Assembly: GCF_016093295.1 (NCBI RefSeq)
Contig: NZ_JAEDAL010000003.1
Span: 248,001-312,000 of the forward strand
Direction of reading: 5' to 3'
Length of the DNA: 64,000 bases
Source of the DNA: Inhella gelatinilytica
Lineage (GTDB): Bacteria; Pseudomonadota; Gammaproteobacteria; Burkholderiales; Burkholderiaceae_C
Shown here: one piece after another, positions 34,249-42,767 of the stretch
How positions within the stretch are numbered: position 1 is the first letter of the stretch
Layout of the letters: every line of letters begins with the position of its first letter
Made by a program: the position numbers and the translations under genes
The notes under the pieces: model-generated
The model's input: the letters and a program-made list of their open reading frames with translations, nothing else
Database searches by the model: none
Told to the model about the DNA's origin: nothing

Positions 34249-34475
34249 TGCCCTGCCGAGAGTTTGTTGAAACCATCACCACGGAGCCGGTGGGAGCGCT
34301 GAGTTGGAGCCGCCGCTTGGCGCTGGGTTCGCACCGTCTGATTTGCCACCGCTGCCGGGCGTTCGAGGCCAACAACCGGGCTCTAGACAACCTGCTACAG
34401 GTTCATCGACAGCGGCTGGAAGAGCCGGCGCCACCGGCTGACGAGCCGCTGAAGACGCGCGTTAACCGGCCTTAA
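34245..34475 (+). CDS. Small zinc-finger (zf-HC2) anti-sigma factor
   Basis: This 76-residue protein has HRLICHRC, which is the H-x3-C-x2-C core of zinc-binding anti-sigma proteins, plus an N-terminal Cys (MPCREF). It lacks a membrane segment, so it would act in the cytoplasm, with metal or redox release of the sigma factor as a reasonable inference. It overlaps the sigma gene by 4 bases, and its 3' end overlaps the convergent DUF4936 gene by 14 bases. Confidence 0.8.
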   Translation: MMPCREFVETITTEPVGALSWSRRLALGSHRLICHRCRAFEANNRALDNLLQVHRQRLEEPAPPADEPLKTRVNRP

Positions 34476-34764
34476 ACGTTTCAACAAACACCTCGCGGTG
34501 ACGCTCTGCGTTCAAGGCCTGTAGGGCGCGGGCCATGTGGGCCTCGCCCGCGGCCATGACGGCGGGGCTGGCGCCGCGATAGCTTTCCATCCAGGTCATC
34601 TCCTCTTCCGGACGCTCACTGAGCACGATTTGCAGCCCCGGCACTGACTCCGCCGTTTGCTTGGCGGCTTGACGCCAGCGCTCACGCCACGACTCGGCAT
34701 CCGTCAGTGGCAACTTGAAGTAGACGAACAGCCGTACCGGGCTCGGGGCGGTGTTGTTGGTCAT
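34462..34764 (-). CDS. DUF4936 family protein
   Basis: This 100-residue cytoplasmic protein matches DUF4936: RLFVYFKLPL at the start, VLSERPEEEMTWMESYRG in the middle and HREVFVETFKAG at the end. It is restricted to beta-proteobacteria and regularly found beside ygfZ, as here, with a 4-base overlap (ATGA). It looks like a ferredoxin-fold monooxygenase-type domain; its function is unknown. Confidence 0.8.
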   Translation of the reverse strand: MTNNTAPSPVRLFVYFKLPLTDAESWRERWRQAAKQTAESVPGLQIVLSERPEEEMTWMESYRGASPAVMAAGEAHMARALQALNAERHREVFVETFKAG

Positions 34765-35636
34765 TCCGGAGCCTTGATCAGGTAGGGCAGGGCGGCGCGG
34801 GTGAGGGCACGGCCGTCTGCAAGGTGCAGAGGTTGCTCAGACTCCCACGCCGAGAGTTGGACCTCAGCCAGAACCGCCGATTGGCCGTCCCATTGGGCAC
34901 CGGCCACCACCTCGCCCACGGCTTGCTCGCGGTCTTCGCCGGCAAAAATTTCCGTCGCAGGCGCCGCCTGGGCGCCCGTGAGCAGCTGAGTGCGCCGTTT
35001 CACCGTGCCCCGGTACTGGCTGCGCGCCACCACCTCTTGGCCCGGGTAACAGCCCTTCTTGAAATTGACGCCGTCCAGCAGTTCCCAATTGATCATTTGG
35101 GGCACAAAGTGCTCGGCAGTGGCCTGGCGCACCCAGGGCAGACCGGCGTGCACCTCGGCCCATTCCCACGCGCCGTGGGGCAGGGCGGGCAGCGCTTCGG
35201 GCGGCGATCCGAAAACCCAGGCGCGACGTTGGCCCAGGCTGTCGGGCAGCCGCAAAAGCCCGGCCTGGAGGGACCAGACGGGCTGCTCGGCGGGCACGGC
35301 ATTACCAAGCAGTCCGTATAGGGCGGTTTCCGCACTGGCATCCCGCAGCTTGGCCTTGGCGCGAAGCACGAACATCGTGAGGCGCTTGGCCAAGCCGGTC
35401 GCCAATTCGCGAGGCAGGATGAGCGCAAAGTGGTCAGGGCTCTCGCGCAACAGCACCGGATTGGCCATCAAACGGCCTTTGGCCGAGCAGTAACCGGCCA
35501 ACCGGGCTTGCTGCTCCGGCAGATCGGTCACGGACTGAGTCAATTGGCCATGCAAAAAGGCGGCTGCGTCGGCGCCTTCGGCGCGGACGAGTCCCCATTC
35601 GGGGAGCGGCGTGATGCCGTGGGGGAGGGTGCTCAT
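34761..35636 (-). CDS. ygfZ: CAF17/YgfZ folate-binding protein for Fe-S cluster assembly
   Basis: This 291-residue protein has the family signature KGCYPGQEVVARSQYRG in the C-terminal half and a glycine-cleavage T-like N-terminal domain (FLHGQLTQSVTDL, GYCSAKGRLMANP). YgfZ binds tetrahydrofolate and helps assemble or repair a subset of Fe-S enzymes. It is divergent from mltG with 46 bases between start codons. Confidence 0.94.
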   Translation of the reverse strand: MSTLPHGITPLPEWGLVRAEGADAAAFLHGQLTQSVTDLPEQQARLAGYCSAKGRLMANPVLLRESPDHFALILPRELATGLAKRLTMFVLRAKAKLRDASAETALYGLLGNAVPAEQPVWSLQAGLLRLPDSLGQRRAWVFGSPPEALPALPHGAWEWAEVHAGLPWVRQATAEHFVPQMINWELLDGVNFKKGCYPGQEVVARSQYRGTVKRRTQLLTGAQAAPATEIFAGEDREQAVGEVVAGAQWDGQSAVLAEVQLSAWESEQPLHLADGRALTRAALPYLIKAPE

Positions 35637-35682
35637 GCCGGCATTATCCGAACGCCGGAAAATCCCCGATGATGCGCGCCCC

Positions 35683-36678
35683 ATGCTGAAACGTTTTGTG
35701 CTCTTCCTGCTAGTTCTGGCCCTGCTGGCGGGGGGATTGGCTGCGGGCGCTTGGCAGTGGTGGCGCAGCCCTTTGCCACTGGCACAGGCAGAAATTGAAC
35801 TCACCATTGAACCCGGGCGGAGCGTTCGGGGGGTGGCCGACGATTGGGTGGCTGCGGGCGTGCAGGTGTCTGCTGATTGGCTGGTGTGGGCTTGGCGCGT
35901 GAGCGGCCAGGCCCCGCGCATTCGAGCCGGGAGCTATCTGCTCGTGCAAGGGGACAGCCCGGAGCGACTGCTGCAAAAGATGGTGCGCGGTGAAGAAACG
36001 CTGGAATCGCTGCGGCTGATCGAAGGGTGGACGTTTGCCCAAGCGCGTGCGGCGCTCGCCCAGGCACCGGGGCTCAAGCAAACGCTGGCCGGTGTGCCCG
36101 ACGCAGAGCTGATGGCTCGGCTCGGTTTGCCGGGCCGGGCGCCCGAGGGGCAGTTTTTCCCCGATACCTATCGCTACGGTCGGGGCGTTAGCGATCTCTT
36201 TGTCCTCAAGCAGGCCCACAGGGCCTTGCAGCGGGAACTGGAACGCGCTTGGGCGGAGCGAGCCGCCGATTCCGTGTTGAAAGCGCCCTATGACGCCCTG
36301 ATCCTGGCGTCCATTGTCGAAAAGGAAACCGGGCGGGCCAGTGATCGCCCCAGCATCTCGGCCGTGTTCCACAACCGGTTGCGTATCGGCATGCCGCTCC
36401 AGACCGATCCCACGGTCATTTATGGCTTGGGGGCGCAATTCGATGGCAATTTGCGCAAGCGCGATTTGTTGGCGGATACCCCATTCAACACCTACACGCG
36501 CCGCGGCCTGCCGCCCACGCCGATTGCCCTGGTGGGCAAGGAATCGCTCCGGGCTGCGGTACGGCCGGCCGCCAGTTCCGCGCTGTACTTCGTTGCGCGT
36601 GGTGACGGCAGTTCAGAATTCAGCGCCACGCTCGAAGCCCACAACCGGGCGGTGCAGCGCTTTCAGTTGAAGAAGTGA
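35683..36678 (+). CDS. mltG: Endolytic murein transglycosylase MltG
   Basis: This 331-residue inner-membrane protein has an N-terminal anchor (FVLFLLVLALLAGGLAAG), then the YceG domain. The catalytic Glu is in ILASIVEKETG, with PTVIYGLG and FNTYTRRGLPPTPIALVG further on. It cuts nascent glycan strands and limits their length. It overlaps tmk by 4 bases and starts a run of five closely spaced genes. Confidence 0.95.
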   Translation: MLKRFVLFLLVLALLAGGLAAGAWQWWRSPLPLAQAEIELTIEPGRSVRGVADDWVAAGVQVSADWLVWAWRVSGQAPRIRAGSYLLVQGDSPERLLQKMVRGEETLESLRLIEGWTFAQARAALAQAPGLKQTLAGVPDAELMARLGLPGRAPEGQFFPDTYRYGRGVSDLFVLKQAHRALQRELERAWAERAADSVLKAPYDALILASIVEKETGRASDRPSISAVFHNRLRIGMPLQTDPTVIYGLGAQFDGNLRKRDLLADTPFNTYTRRGLPPTPIALVGKESLRAAVRPAASSALYFVARGDGSSEFSATLEAHNRAVQRFQLKK

Positions 36679-37298
36679 CCCCCGTGAACCGACCGCAGTT
36701 CATCAGTTTTGAAGGCATCGATGGGGCTGGCAAGTCCACCCATCTAGCCGCCACCGAGGCCCGCTTGCGGGCCACGGGCGCCACAGTCGTCCGCACCCGG
36801 GAACCGGGGGGGACGGTGTTGGCCGAAACCCTGAGAGAGTTGGTGCTACACCAGCGCATGGACGCCCTGAGCGAGGCGCTGTTGGTGTTCGCGGCCCGCC
36901 GCGAGCACTGGCTCGACGTGGTGCAACCTGCACTGCAGCGCTCAGAGGTGGTGTTGTGTGACCGCTTTGCGGACGCCAGCTTTGCCTACCAGGGCGGGGG
37001 GCGGGGCGTGGCGTGGGAGCAGTTGCAGGTGCTTGAACGTTGGACGGTGGGCGGCCGAACCCCCGACCTGACGCTGTGGTTCACGCTGGACCCCGCGGAG
37101 GCCGCGCGTCGCCGCGCCGCCGCCCGCGAAGCGGATCGGTTTGAAGCCCAGGAATTGGACTTTTTTCACCGCGTTCACGCCGCCTACGAGCGCCGCCGGC
37201 AGGAATCGCCCGATCGATTTGAGTGCATCGACGCGGCCCCCTCCGTTCAGGCCGTGGGCGAGCAGTTGGCGGCCGCGTTGCAGCGCCGAGGCTGGTGA
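36675..37298 (+). CDS. tmk: Thymidylate kinase
   Basis: This 207-residue enzyme phosphorylates dTMP to dTDP. Visible are the P-loop FEGIDGAGKSTHL, the DRY/DRF-type motif CDRFADASFAYQGGGRG and the lid region (ARRRAAAREADRFE). The GTG at 36675 overlaps the mltG stop (GTGA); a second GTG nine bases later is possible. The mltG-tmk-holB-pilZ-tatD order is widespread in proteobacteria. Confidence 0.95.
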   Translation: MTPVNRPQFISFEGIDGAGKSTHLAATEARLRATGATVVRTREPGGTVLAETLRELVLHQRMDALSEALLVFAARREHWLDVVQPALQRSEVVLCDRFADASFAYQGGGRGVAWEQLQVLERWTVGGRTPDLTLWFTLDPAEAARRRAAAREADRFEAQELDFFHRVHAAYERRRQESPDRFECIDAAPSVQAVGEQLAAALQRRGW

Positions 37299-38299
37299 TG
37301 CTGCCCAGTTTTTTGCAGCCTGCACTGCGGCAAGCCCTCAGCCTGGACAAAGCCCATGCCGTGTTGCTCAGTGGGCCGCCGGGGCTCGGCCAATGGGAAC
37401 TCGCCCAGGCTTTGGCGCAAGCGTGGCTCTGTGAAAACAACCAAGCCGGTGAACCCGCGTGCGGGCAGTGTGCGGCCTGCCATTTGGTGGACCAGCGCAG
37501 CCACCCGGACCAGCGCTGGTGTGTGCCGGCGGCCCTGCGGGTGGCCTGGGGCTGGGAGGAGGGACCGAGCGAAGGCAAGGCCAAGCCCAGCCAGGAAATT
37601 CGTATCGACGAAATCCGCGCGCTGGCCAGCTTCACTCAGTCCACCACCGCGCGGGGGCAGGGCAAGGTGCTGGGGCTGCATCCGGCGGAAGCCATGAACA
37701 CGGTCGCGGCCAACGCCCTGCTGAAGACCCTGGAAGAGCCCGGTGGACGGTTGCGCTTCGTGCTCAGTTGCAGCGCGCCCCATGAGTTGCTGCCGACCAT
37801 CCGATCGCGCTGTCAGTCGGTTGAGCTCACGCCCCCCAGTGAGTCCGACGCCTTGCTCTGGCTCACTCAGAGCGGTGTGGCGGTGGATGAAGCCCCGGTG
37901 CTGTTGAGGCTCGCGGGCGGTCTTCCCGGGCTGGCTTTGCGGTGGCATGGGGCAGGCATGCGACGGGCCTTGGTCGAGGCATTACCCGGTGGCCTGCAAA
38001 AAGGCGAGTTGGGCCCCGCTGAAGCGTGGGGCCTGTCGACAGTCATCGACGTGCTCGGGCGTTTGGCTCACGATCAATTGCGAAGGACGCATGGCGCTTT
38101 GCCGCGGTATTTCCCCTTGGACTGTCTGCCCGTGCCCAGTGCGCCGGCTCGCTTGCAACGCTGGGCCGCCGAATTGCGCGCCGCGCGTGCCAAAGGTGAC
38201 CACCCCCTGACTCCGGGGCTCTGGATGGAAACCCTTGCCGCTCAAGCCCAACGGGGCTTGCATGTCCCTGCGGCTCGGGCACTACACTCGCGACCGTGA
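37298..38299 (+). CDS. holB: DNA polymerase III delta-prime subunit
   Basis: This 333-residue clamp-loader subunit has a degenerate P-loop (SGPPGLGQWELA), the zinc module CGQCAACHLVDQRSHPD and AANALLKTLEEPGGRLRFVL with the sensor-like SRCQS. As in other delta-prime proteins the ATP-binding Lys/Thr are lost. It starts within TGATG at the tmk stop. Confidence 0.93.
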   Translation: MLPSFLQPALRQALSLDKAHAVLLSGPPGLGQWELAQALAQAWLCENNQAGEPACGQCAACHLVDQRSHPDQRWCVPAALRVAWGWEEGPSEGKAKPSQEIRIDEIRALASFTQSTTARGQGKVLGLHPAEAMNTVAANALLKTLEEPGGRLRFVLSCSAPHELLPTIRSRCQSVELTPPSESDALLWLTQSGVAVDEAPVLLRLAGGLPGLALRWHGAGMRRALVEALPGGLQKGELGPAEAWGLSTVIDVLGRLAHDQLRRTHGALPRYFPLDCLPVPSAPARLQRWAAELRAARAKGDHPLTPGLWMETLAAQAQRGLHVPAARALHSRP

Positions 38300-38703
38300 G
38301 TGAACCTTCCTCCAAGTCTTTTGCCGCCAGCACCCTGGCTCCCCCTGGCTCATCGCCGGGTGGGGGACGTGCGGGCGTGGTCCAACTGAACTTCAAAGAA
38401 AAGGGCGCGCTGTATGCGGCCTACATCTCCGTCTTTGCGGATGGAGGTTTGTTCATGCCGACGTCGCGGGATTACAAACTCGGCGATGACGTTTTCCTCT
38501 TGGTTCAGCTGCCCGATGACCAGTCTCGGTATCCCGTGGCGGGCAAAGTGGCTTGGATCACGCCCCCCAATGCGGCGGGTGGCCGCACCCAGGGTGTGGG
38601 TGTGAAGTTCCCCAGCGACGAAAAAACGCGCCAAATCAAACACAAGATTGAAGAGATTCTGGGCACCAGCATCTCCTCTTCCAAGCCGACCCAAACCCTT
38701 TGA
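38296..38703 (+). CDS. pilZ: PilZ-domain protein (type IV pilus assembly type)
   Basis: This 135-residue protein has the YcgR-like PilZ fold with GLFMPTSRDYKLGDDVFLLVQL and KVAWITPP. It lacks the RxxxR and D/NxSxxG motifs that bind cyclic-di-GMP, as in the non-binding PilZ of Xanthomonas and Pseudomonas that supports pilus biogenesis. The start is GTG at 38296, overlapping the holB stop. Its place between holB and tatD is conserved. Confidence 0.92.
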   Translation: MSEPSSKSFAASTLAPPGSSPGGGRAGVVQLNFKEKGALYAAYISVFADGGLFMPTSRDYKLGDDVFLLVQLPDDQSRYPVAGKVAWITPPNAAGGRTQGVGVKFPSDEKTRQIKHKIEEILGTSISSSKPTQTL

Positions 38704-38728
38704 TCGGGTGGGGCGGCCGCCAGACCGC

Positions 38729-39523
38729 ATGTTCATTGATTCCCACTGCCATTTGAGCTTTCCTGAGCTCTCGGAACGCTTGCCGGACGTGTTGGCTGCC
38801 ATGCGAGCAGCCCAGGTGGACCAGGCCTTGTGCATCTGCACCACGCTGGAAGAGTCCTCGCAAGTCCTCCTCTTGGCCCACCGTCATGAACCGCTGTGGG
38901 CGAGCGTGGGCGTGCACCCAGACAACGAAGGCGTCCAAGAGCCGTCAGTCGAGGATTTGTTGCGCCTTGCCGAGCAGCCCAAGGTGGTCGCCATCGGTGA
39001 AACGGGTTTGGATTACTACCGCCTCAATGGTCGAAGCGTCGCCGATATGGCCTGGCAGCGGGATCGCTTTCGGGTGCACATTCAGGCGGCCAAAACCTGC
39101 AACAAGCCTCTGGTGATTCACACCCGCTCCTCGGCTGACGACACGCTGGGCATCCTCAGAGAAGAGGGGGCCGAGGCCGCTGGGGGCGTGTTTCACTGCT
39201 TCACCGAAGAACTTTCCGTTGCCCGGGCCGCCGTTGACATGGGGTTTTACATCTCCTTCAGCGGCATCCTGACCTTCCGCAACGCCGTGGACCTCTGTGA
39301 AGTGGCGCGCCGTCTGCCGCGCGATCGGGTTTTGATTGAGACGGACAGCCCCTATCTCGCTCCGGTTCCGTACCGCGGCAAAGTGAACCAACCCGGCTAC
39401 GTGCCGCATGTGGCGTCCAAGTTGGCCGACCTTTGGGGGATTTCGCTCGAAAAGGTGGCCGAGATCACGACGGCCAACACCCGTCGACTGTTTCGGCTGC
39501 CCACGCCCGTCACGCCATGCTGA
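38729..39523 (+). CDS. tatD: TatD-family metal-dependent DNase
   Basis: This 264-residue TIM-barrel protein has the metal ligands DSHCHLSF, the Glu in IGETGLDYY, the His in LVIHTRSS, HCFTE and IETDSPYLAPVP. TatD proteins act as 3'-5' exonucleases or general metal-dependent hydrolases. The stop overlaps the ankyrin gene start (ATGCTGA). Confidence 0.93.
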   Translation: MFIDSHCHLSFPELSERLPDVLAAMRAAQVDQALCICTTLEESSQVLLLAHRHEPLWASVGVHPDNEGVQEPSVEDLLRLAEQPKVVAIGETGLDYYRLNGRSVADMAWQRDRFRVHIQAAKTCNKPLVIHTRSSADDTLGILREEGAEAAGGVFHCFTEELSVARAAVDMGFYISFSGILTFRNAVDLCEVARRLPRDRVLIETDSPYLAPVPYRGKVNQPGYVPHVASKLADLWGISLEKVAEITTANTRRLFRLPTPVTPC

Positions 39524-40185
39524 TCCGCCGCGTTTTTTTGAGCAGCCTTGTTGCCTTGCCGATGGGCGGCCGCGCCGCCCCGTCGTCCTTGGAGCAGCAA
39601 CTGTTCAAGACCATTGAATTGGATCAGGGCCACTTTGTCCTGAAGCTCCTTTTGGATGGCGTGGATCCCAATGCCGTGGGGCCGCAGGGGCAACGTCCAC
39701 TGCATTGGGCTTTGATGCACGAGGCCGGAAAGGCTGTCGATGCCTTGTTGGCCGACCCGCGCACCCAGGTTGAGAGCGAAAACGACGCCGGGGAGCGTCC
39801 GATGATGCTCGCTGCGTTGCGCGGGCGGATGGAATGGGTCAAAGCGCTACATCGGCGGGGGGCGCACGTTGAACCCAAGCGCGGCCAAAAGGCGTGGGGA
39901 GCGCTGCATTACGCCTGTAGCGGTCCCGATGAAGGGGTCAGCGCGTGGCTGTTGGCCCAGGGCGCAGACCCCAATGCGCGCAGCGAGAACGGCACCACGC
40001 CGTTGATGATGGCCTTGGGCTACGGTCGGATCGACTCGGCCGCTGTGCTTCTTAAACACGGGGCGGACGGCCAGGCGGTGAATGACCTCGGGCTCGGGGC
40101 CTGGGAGTTTGCCAAGCGCGCCGGACGGCCCGAGGCCGCGGAAAAACTGGGGCTGAAACCGACGACGGTGTCAGACAAAACCTGA
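39517..40185 (+). CDS. Secreted ankyrin-repeat protein
   Basis: This 222-residue protein has a signal peptide (MLIRRVFLSSLVALPMGGRA) followed by about five ankyrin repeats: LLLDGVDPNAVGPQGQRPLH, LHYACSGPDEGVSAWLLAQG, and PLMMALGYGRIDSAAVLLKH. Ankyrin repeats bind proteins; the partner is unknown. It follows tatD with a 7-base overlap, which suggests co-transcription, a linkage seen in related genomes. Confidence 0.87.
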   Translation: MLIRRVFLSSLVALPMGGRAAPSSLEQQLFKTIELDQGHFVLKLLLDGVDPNAVGPQGQRPLHWALMHEAGKAVDALLADPRTQVESENDAGERPMMLAALRGRMEWVKALHRRGAHVEPKRGQKAWGALHYACSGPDEGVSAWLLAQGADPNARSENGTTPLMMALGYGRIDSAAVLLKHGADGQAVNDLGLGAWEFAKRAGRPEAAEKLGLKPTTVSDKT

Positions 40186-40264
40186 CAGACCTTCGCGGCG
40201 GGAGTCCACTGGAACCCCCTCAAGTGAGTGCCTAGAGTGGAACCCATCCGATCAGGAGGTTCCC

Positions 40265-40492
40265 ATGCAAGTCAATCCCGCCGCGATCCATGCGTTCAGT
40301 CTGTTGGTTGAGCCGGACCGGGTGTGCCAAGCCGTGGCGCGCTCCGAGCGTTTGGCCCGTTTGCGCAGTCGGGTCTTTCGACCGCTGGACCGTCCGCTGA
40401 TCCCGACCCGCGTCGCGGCCATTTCTGACTGGGACGAGGTGGATATCGACCTTGACGATTTGGAGTCTGAATTCGAGCCCGATCCGACGTGA
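40265..40492 (+). CDS. Small acidic hypothetical protein
   Basis: This 75-residue protein has a neutral N-terminal helix (AIHAFSLLVEPDRVCQAVARSE) and a very acidic C-terminus (DEVDIDLDDLESEFEPDPT). It has an excellent ribosome site: AGGAGG (40254-40259) five bases before the ATG. No family is recognised. The codon use and the strong hairpin after it support expression. Confidence 0.65.
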   Translation: MQVNPAAIHAFSLLVEPDRVCQAVARSERLARLRSRVFRPLDRPLIPTRVAAISDWDEVDIDLDDLESEFEPDPT

Positions 40493-40523
40493 GTGGATGC
40501 CGGACAGCCTCCGGCCCCCACTC
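40491..40523 (+). terminator. Two-step hairpin after the small acidic protein gene
   Basis: GAGTGG pairs with CCACTC, and inside them GCCGGA pairs with TCCGGC around a 5-base loop. It begins at the stop codon. There is no T-tract, so it is a candidate factor-dependent terminator or RNA-stabilising structure. Confidence 0.5.
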
Positions 40524-40629
40524 ATTGAGATGTTGACAATGTGCGTTATGTAAACCAATCGGTGCGTGCACTCGACATCCACCGCGGCTGTGAATGGGAT
40601 ACTGCATCCCTCTTTGTGAGGATGCCGCT

Positions 40630-41346
40630 GTGACCCCCATTCGCCCGCTGCCGGATTTCATCGAGGTTTACGAAAACGCACTGTCGCCCGTTTTCTGTCA
40701 ACAGCTGATCCAGCAGTTTGATCAAAGCCCCCACCGCGTTCAGGGTCGCACGGGCGGCGGGGTGGATGTTGAGAAAAAGCTCAGCTCTGACCTTTACCTC
40801 AAGGATCACCCCGAGTGGCGGCCTGCGTTGGCCGAGATTCAGAAGGTCACCACGTACATCGCGGCGGAATACTTCCGCAAGTACCACTTTGCACTCATCG
40901 CACCGTTCGGTCTGACCGTCGGCCATCCGGAAACGGGCGAGCCGGTTGCCGTCACGCACGACAACTTTGCCCAAATCGGCGATCCGCAGGCCCTGGATCT
41001 GATGCGAACGCTCTACCGCTTGGGGCCAGTGCAAATGCAGAAGTACGACCGCGGCCAGGGCAATTACAACTACTGGCACTGTGAAACGTATCCCGGCCAG
41101 CCCGATTGCGAAACGCTTCACCGGGCGCTGCTCTTCATGTTCTATTTGAACGATGTGGAAGACGGCGGTGAAACCGAGTTCTATTACCAGGCCCGCTCCC
41201 TCAAACCCCGGGCCGGCACCATGGTCATCGCGCCAGCCGGTTTTACCCACACCCATCGGGGATGCACGCCCCGATCGGGTGACAAGTACATCCTCACGAG
41301 TTGGATCTTGTTCCAGCGCGCGGAAAAGCTTTACGGCTCCGCTTGA
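40630..41346 (+). CDS. 2OG-Fe(II) oxygenase (prolyl-4-hydroxylase-like)
   Basis: This 238-residue protein has a P4H-like double-stranded beta helix: FIEVYENALSPVFCQQLIQQF at the start, YNYWHCETYPGQPDC with the first metal His and an acidic residue, LLFMFYLNDVEDGGETEFYY, and TMVIAPAGFTHTHRG with the distal His. Such enzymes hydroxylate proteins or small molecules using 2-oxoglutarate; the substrate is unknown. The start is GTG at 40630 after GAGGA; an ATG at 40594 is an alternative. Confidence 0.85.
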   Translation: MTPIRPLPDFIEVYENALSPVFCQQLIQQFDQSPHRVQGRTGGGVDVEKKLSSDLYLKDHPEWRPALAEIQKVTTYIAAEYFRKYHFALIAPFGLTVGHPETGEPVAVTHDNFAQIGDPQALDLMRTLYRLGPVQMQKYDRGQGNYNYWHCETYPGQPDCETLHRALLFMFYLNDVEDGGETEFYYQARSLKPRAGTMVIAPAGFTHTHRGCTPRSGDKYILTSWILFQRAEKLYGSA

Positions 41347-41537
41347 GATTGCGACGGGGGCTGAGAACTGCCCTCAGCCACACCCCACTGTTCCCAACCG
41401 GGGCCGAAGGTCTCCACGGGATGCTGCGTCCGATCGCTGCCGTTGCCGCAACGCAGGTCGTGGGCGGCGCAATATTGATCGCAGCCCCAGCAGGTTCGCT
41501 CGGGGTGCGCTGGGTTGATGGGAAAGCGTTTGGCCAC
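41331..41537 (-). CDS. DUF3079 protein
   Basis: This 68-residue protein fits the DUF3079 pattern: AKRFPINPAHPERTCWGCDQYC followed by LRCGNGSDRTQHPVETFG. The CWGC-x3-C and later Cys suggest a metal-binding site. Function is unknown. It starts with GTG and converges on the oxygenase gene with a 16-base overlap of the 3' ends. Confidence 0.82.
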   Translation of the reverse strand: MAKRFPINPAHPERTCWGCDQYCAAHDLRCGNGSDRTQHPVETFGPGWEQWGVAEGSSQPPSQSQAEP

Positions 41538-41610
41538 GGGCGTTAGCCTGCCAATGACCGCGACTTCGGGCCTTGAACTGGCGCAAGCGACGCCGCTTTT
41601 GCCCTTTCCC

Positions 41611-42222
41611 TCAGGCCCCCGTCTTCACTTCAATCGAATAGGTGGCCCATGGGCAGAGCGCAAAGCGCTCATTCAGGGGTTTGCTGGCCAGGTCTGGAAA
41701 TCGGTCGGCATCAAACACCGCCCAGACGGGCCCCAGTCCTCCGAGTGGCATGGGGCTCCCGTCCAGCCGCAGCGCCAGGATGAAGCGTCGCTCCTGAAGT
41801 TGAGCCAAGGACAATTGCACGGCGTAACCATCAATGGCTCGGATCAGCACCGAAGTGGATGGGGTCAAGCGAGCGCCCGCGACGTTCAGCACGTCGATCA
41901 GCAAGGGGCCAGTCAGCTCATGGACCTTCTGGTCGTATTCCAGCGTCGGCTTGATCGTGACTGCTGGCAGGGTTTGCAGGGCGGCATAGTCGAACGTGTG
42001 GGCGCGGCTAAAACTCAACTTTTGCTTGACCATCAACTGATCCAGCGCGGTGTCCAGCGGACCGCGGTTGCCCGTGCCGATCGCGCCGCTGACGGTGAGC
42101 ACGGCTGGCCCACGGCTCATGCCACCCTTGGCGCGCGATGGCGTTCCCCTCTCGGCGTTCGCCGGCTGGGCGGGAAGCCAGGCAGCCGTGGCCGCCCCCA
42201 TCAATAGGTCTCGCTTGTTCAT
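41611..42222 (-). CDS. Secreted molybdopterin-oxidoreductase-like domain protein
   Basis: This 203-residue protein has an N-terminal signal-like segment (KRDLLMGAATAAWLPAQPANA), then the sulfite-oxidase-type Oxidored_molyb pattern: VLTVSGAIG, FDYAALQTLP, LTGPLLIDVLNVAGA, SVLIRAIDGYAVQLSLAQL and GGLGPVWAVFD. Only one Cys is present (near residue 190) and it is not where the molybdenum ligand normally lies, so it probably binds no active Mo cofactor. The DUF1801 gene ends 6 bases upstream. Confidence 0.78.
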   Translation of the reverse strand: MNKRDLLMGAATAAWLPAQPANAERGTPSRAKGGMSRGPAVLTVSGAIGTGNRGPLDTALDQLMVKQKLSFSRAHTFDYAALQTLPAVTIKPTLEYDQKVHELTGPLLIDVLNVAGARLTPSTSVLIRAIDGYAVQLSLAQLQERRFILALRLDGSPMPLGGLGPVWAVFDADRFPDLASKPLNERFALCPWATYSIEVKTGA

Positions 42223-42228
42223 GATGTT

Positions 42229-42654
42229 TCAGTCGGGGTCCGGGTACCGGCGCGACAACTCGTTCAGCGCGCCCTTCACTAGCAATTCGAGCACGCCCAA
42301 GTCAATATCGGACAGGCGTTTGAAGTACAGGCAGGATTTGCTCATTTTGTGTCGTCCCAAACGCGAAAGCAGCTCACCCTGCGCGGGGCCTTCCGCCAGC
42401 AGATACACCACCAAATCTTTGCCTCGCACCGCAAATCCTGAGCGGCACCACTCGCCTGCATGCCCACTGGCATACCGATAGCGGTAGCGGCCATAGCCCA
42501 CGATGCTGGGACCCCACATTTTCGGTGGCGCACCGGTCAGGCGCTGCAACAAGGCCATCAAAACCTCGCAATCGGCGTGCTGCTCGGGGCTGGCCCGAGC
42601 GGCCAAGTAGTCCGCCACACTGGCCTCATTGGGCTGGGTTTTCAAGGTCGCCAT
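42229..42654 (-). CDS. DUF1801 protein (chromosomal copy)
   Basis: This 141-residue protein shows the DUF1801 core MWGPSIVGYGRYRYRYASG, GKDLVVYLLAEG and SKSCLYFKRLSDIDLGVL. Function is unknown; the fold is beta-rich and similar to YdhG-type frataxin-like proteins. It aligns without gaps and with well over half identical residues to the integron-cassette DUF1801 protein at 52087-52503. No attC sites flank this copy. Confidence 0.87.
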   Translation of the reverse strand: MATLKTQPNEASVADYLAARASPEQHADCEVLMALLQRLTGAPPKMWGPSIVGYGRYRYRYASGHAGEWCRSGFAVRGKDLVVYLLAEGPAQGELLSRLGRHKMSKSCLYFKRLSDIDLGVLELLVKGALNELSRRYPDPD

Positions 42655-42767
42655 GTCGGGTTCTCCTGATTCAGAACCGGGAGCAACCTCCATCCAAAGT
42701 CAGGTCTCTCACCGTTGATAGGCCTAGCATCCCCCAGTCCCTTTGAGCCTCACAGAGGATCAACACC

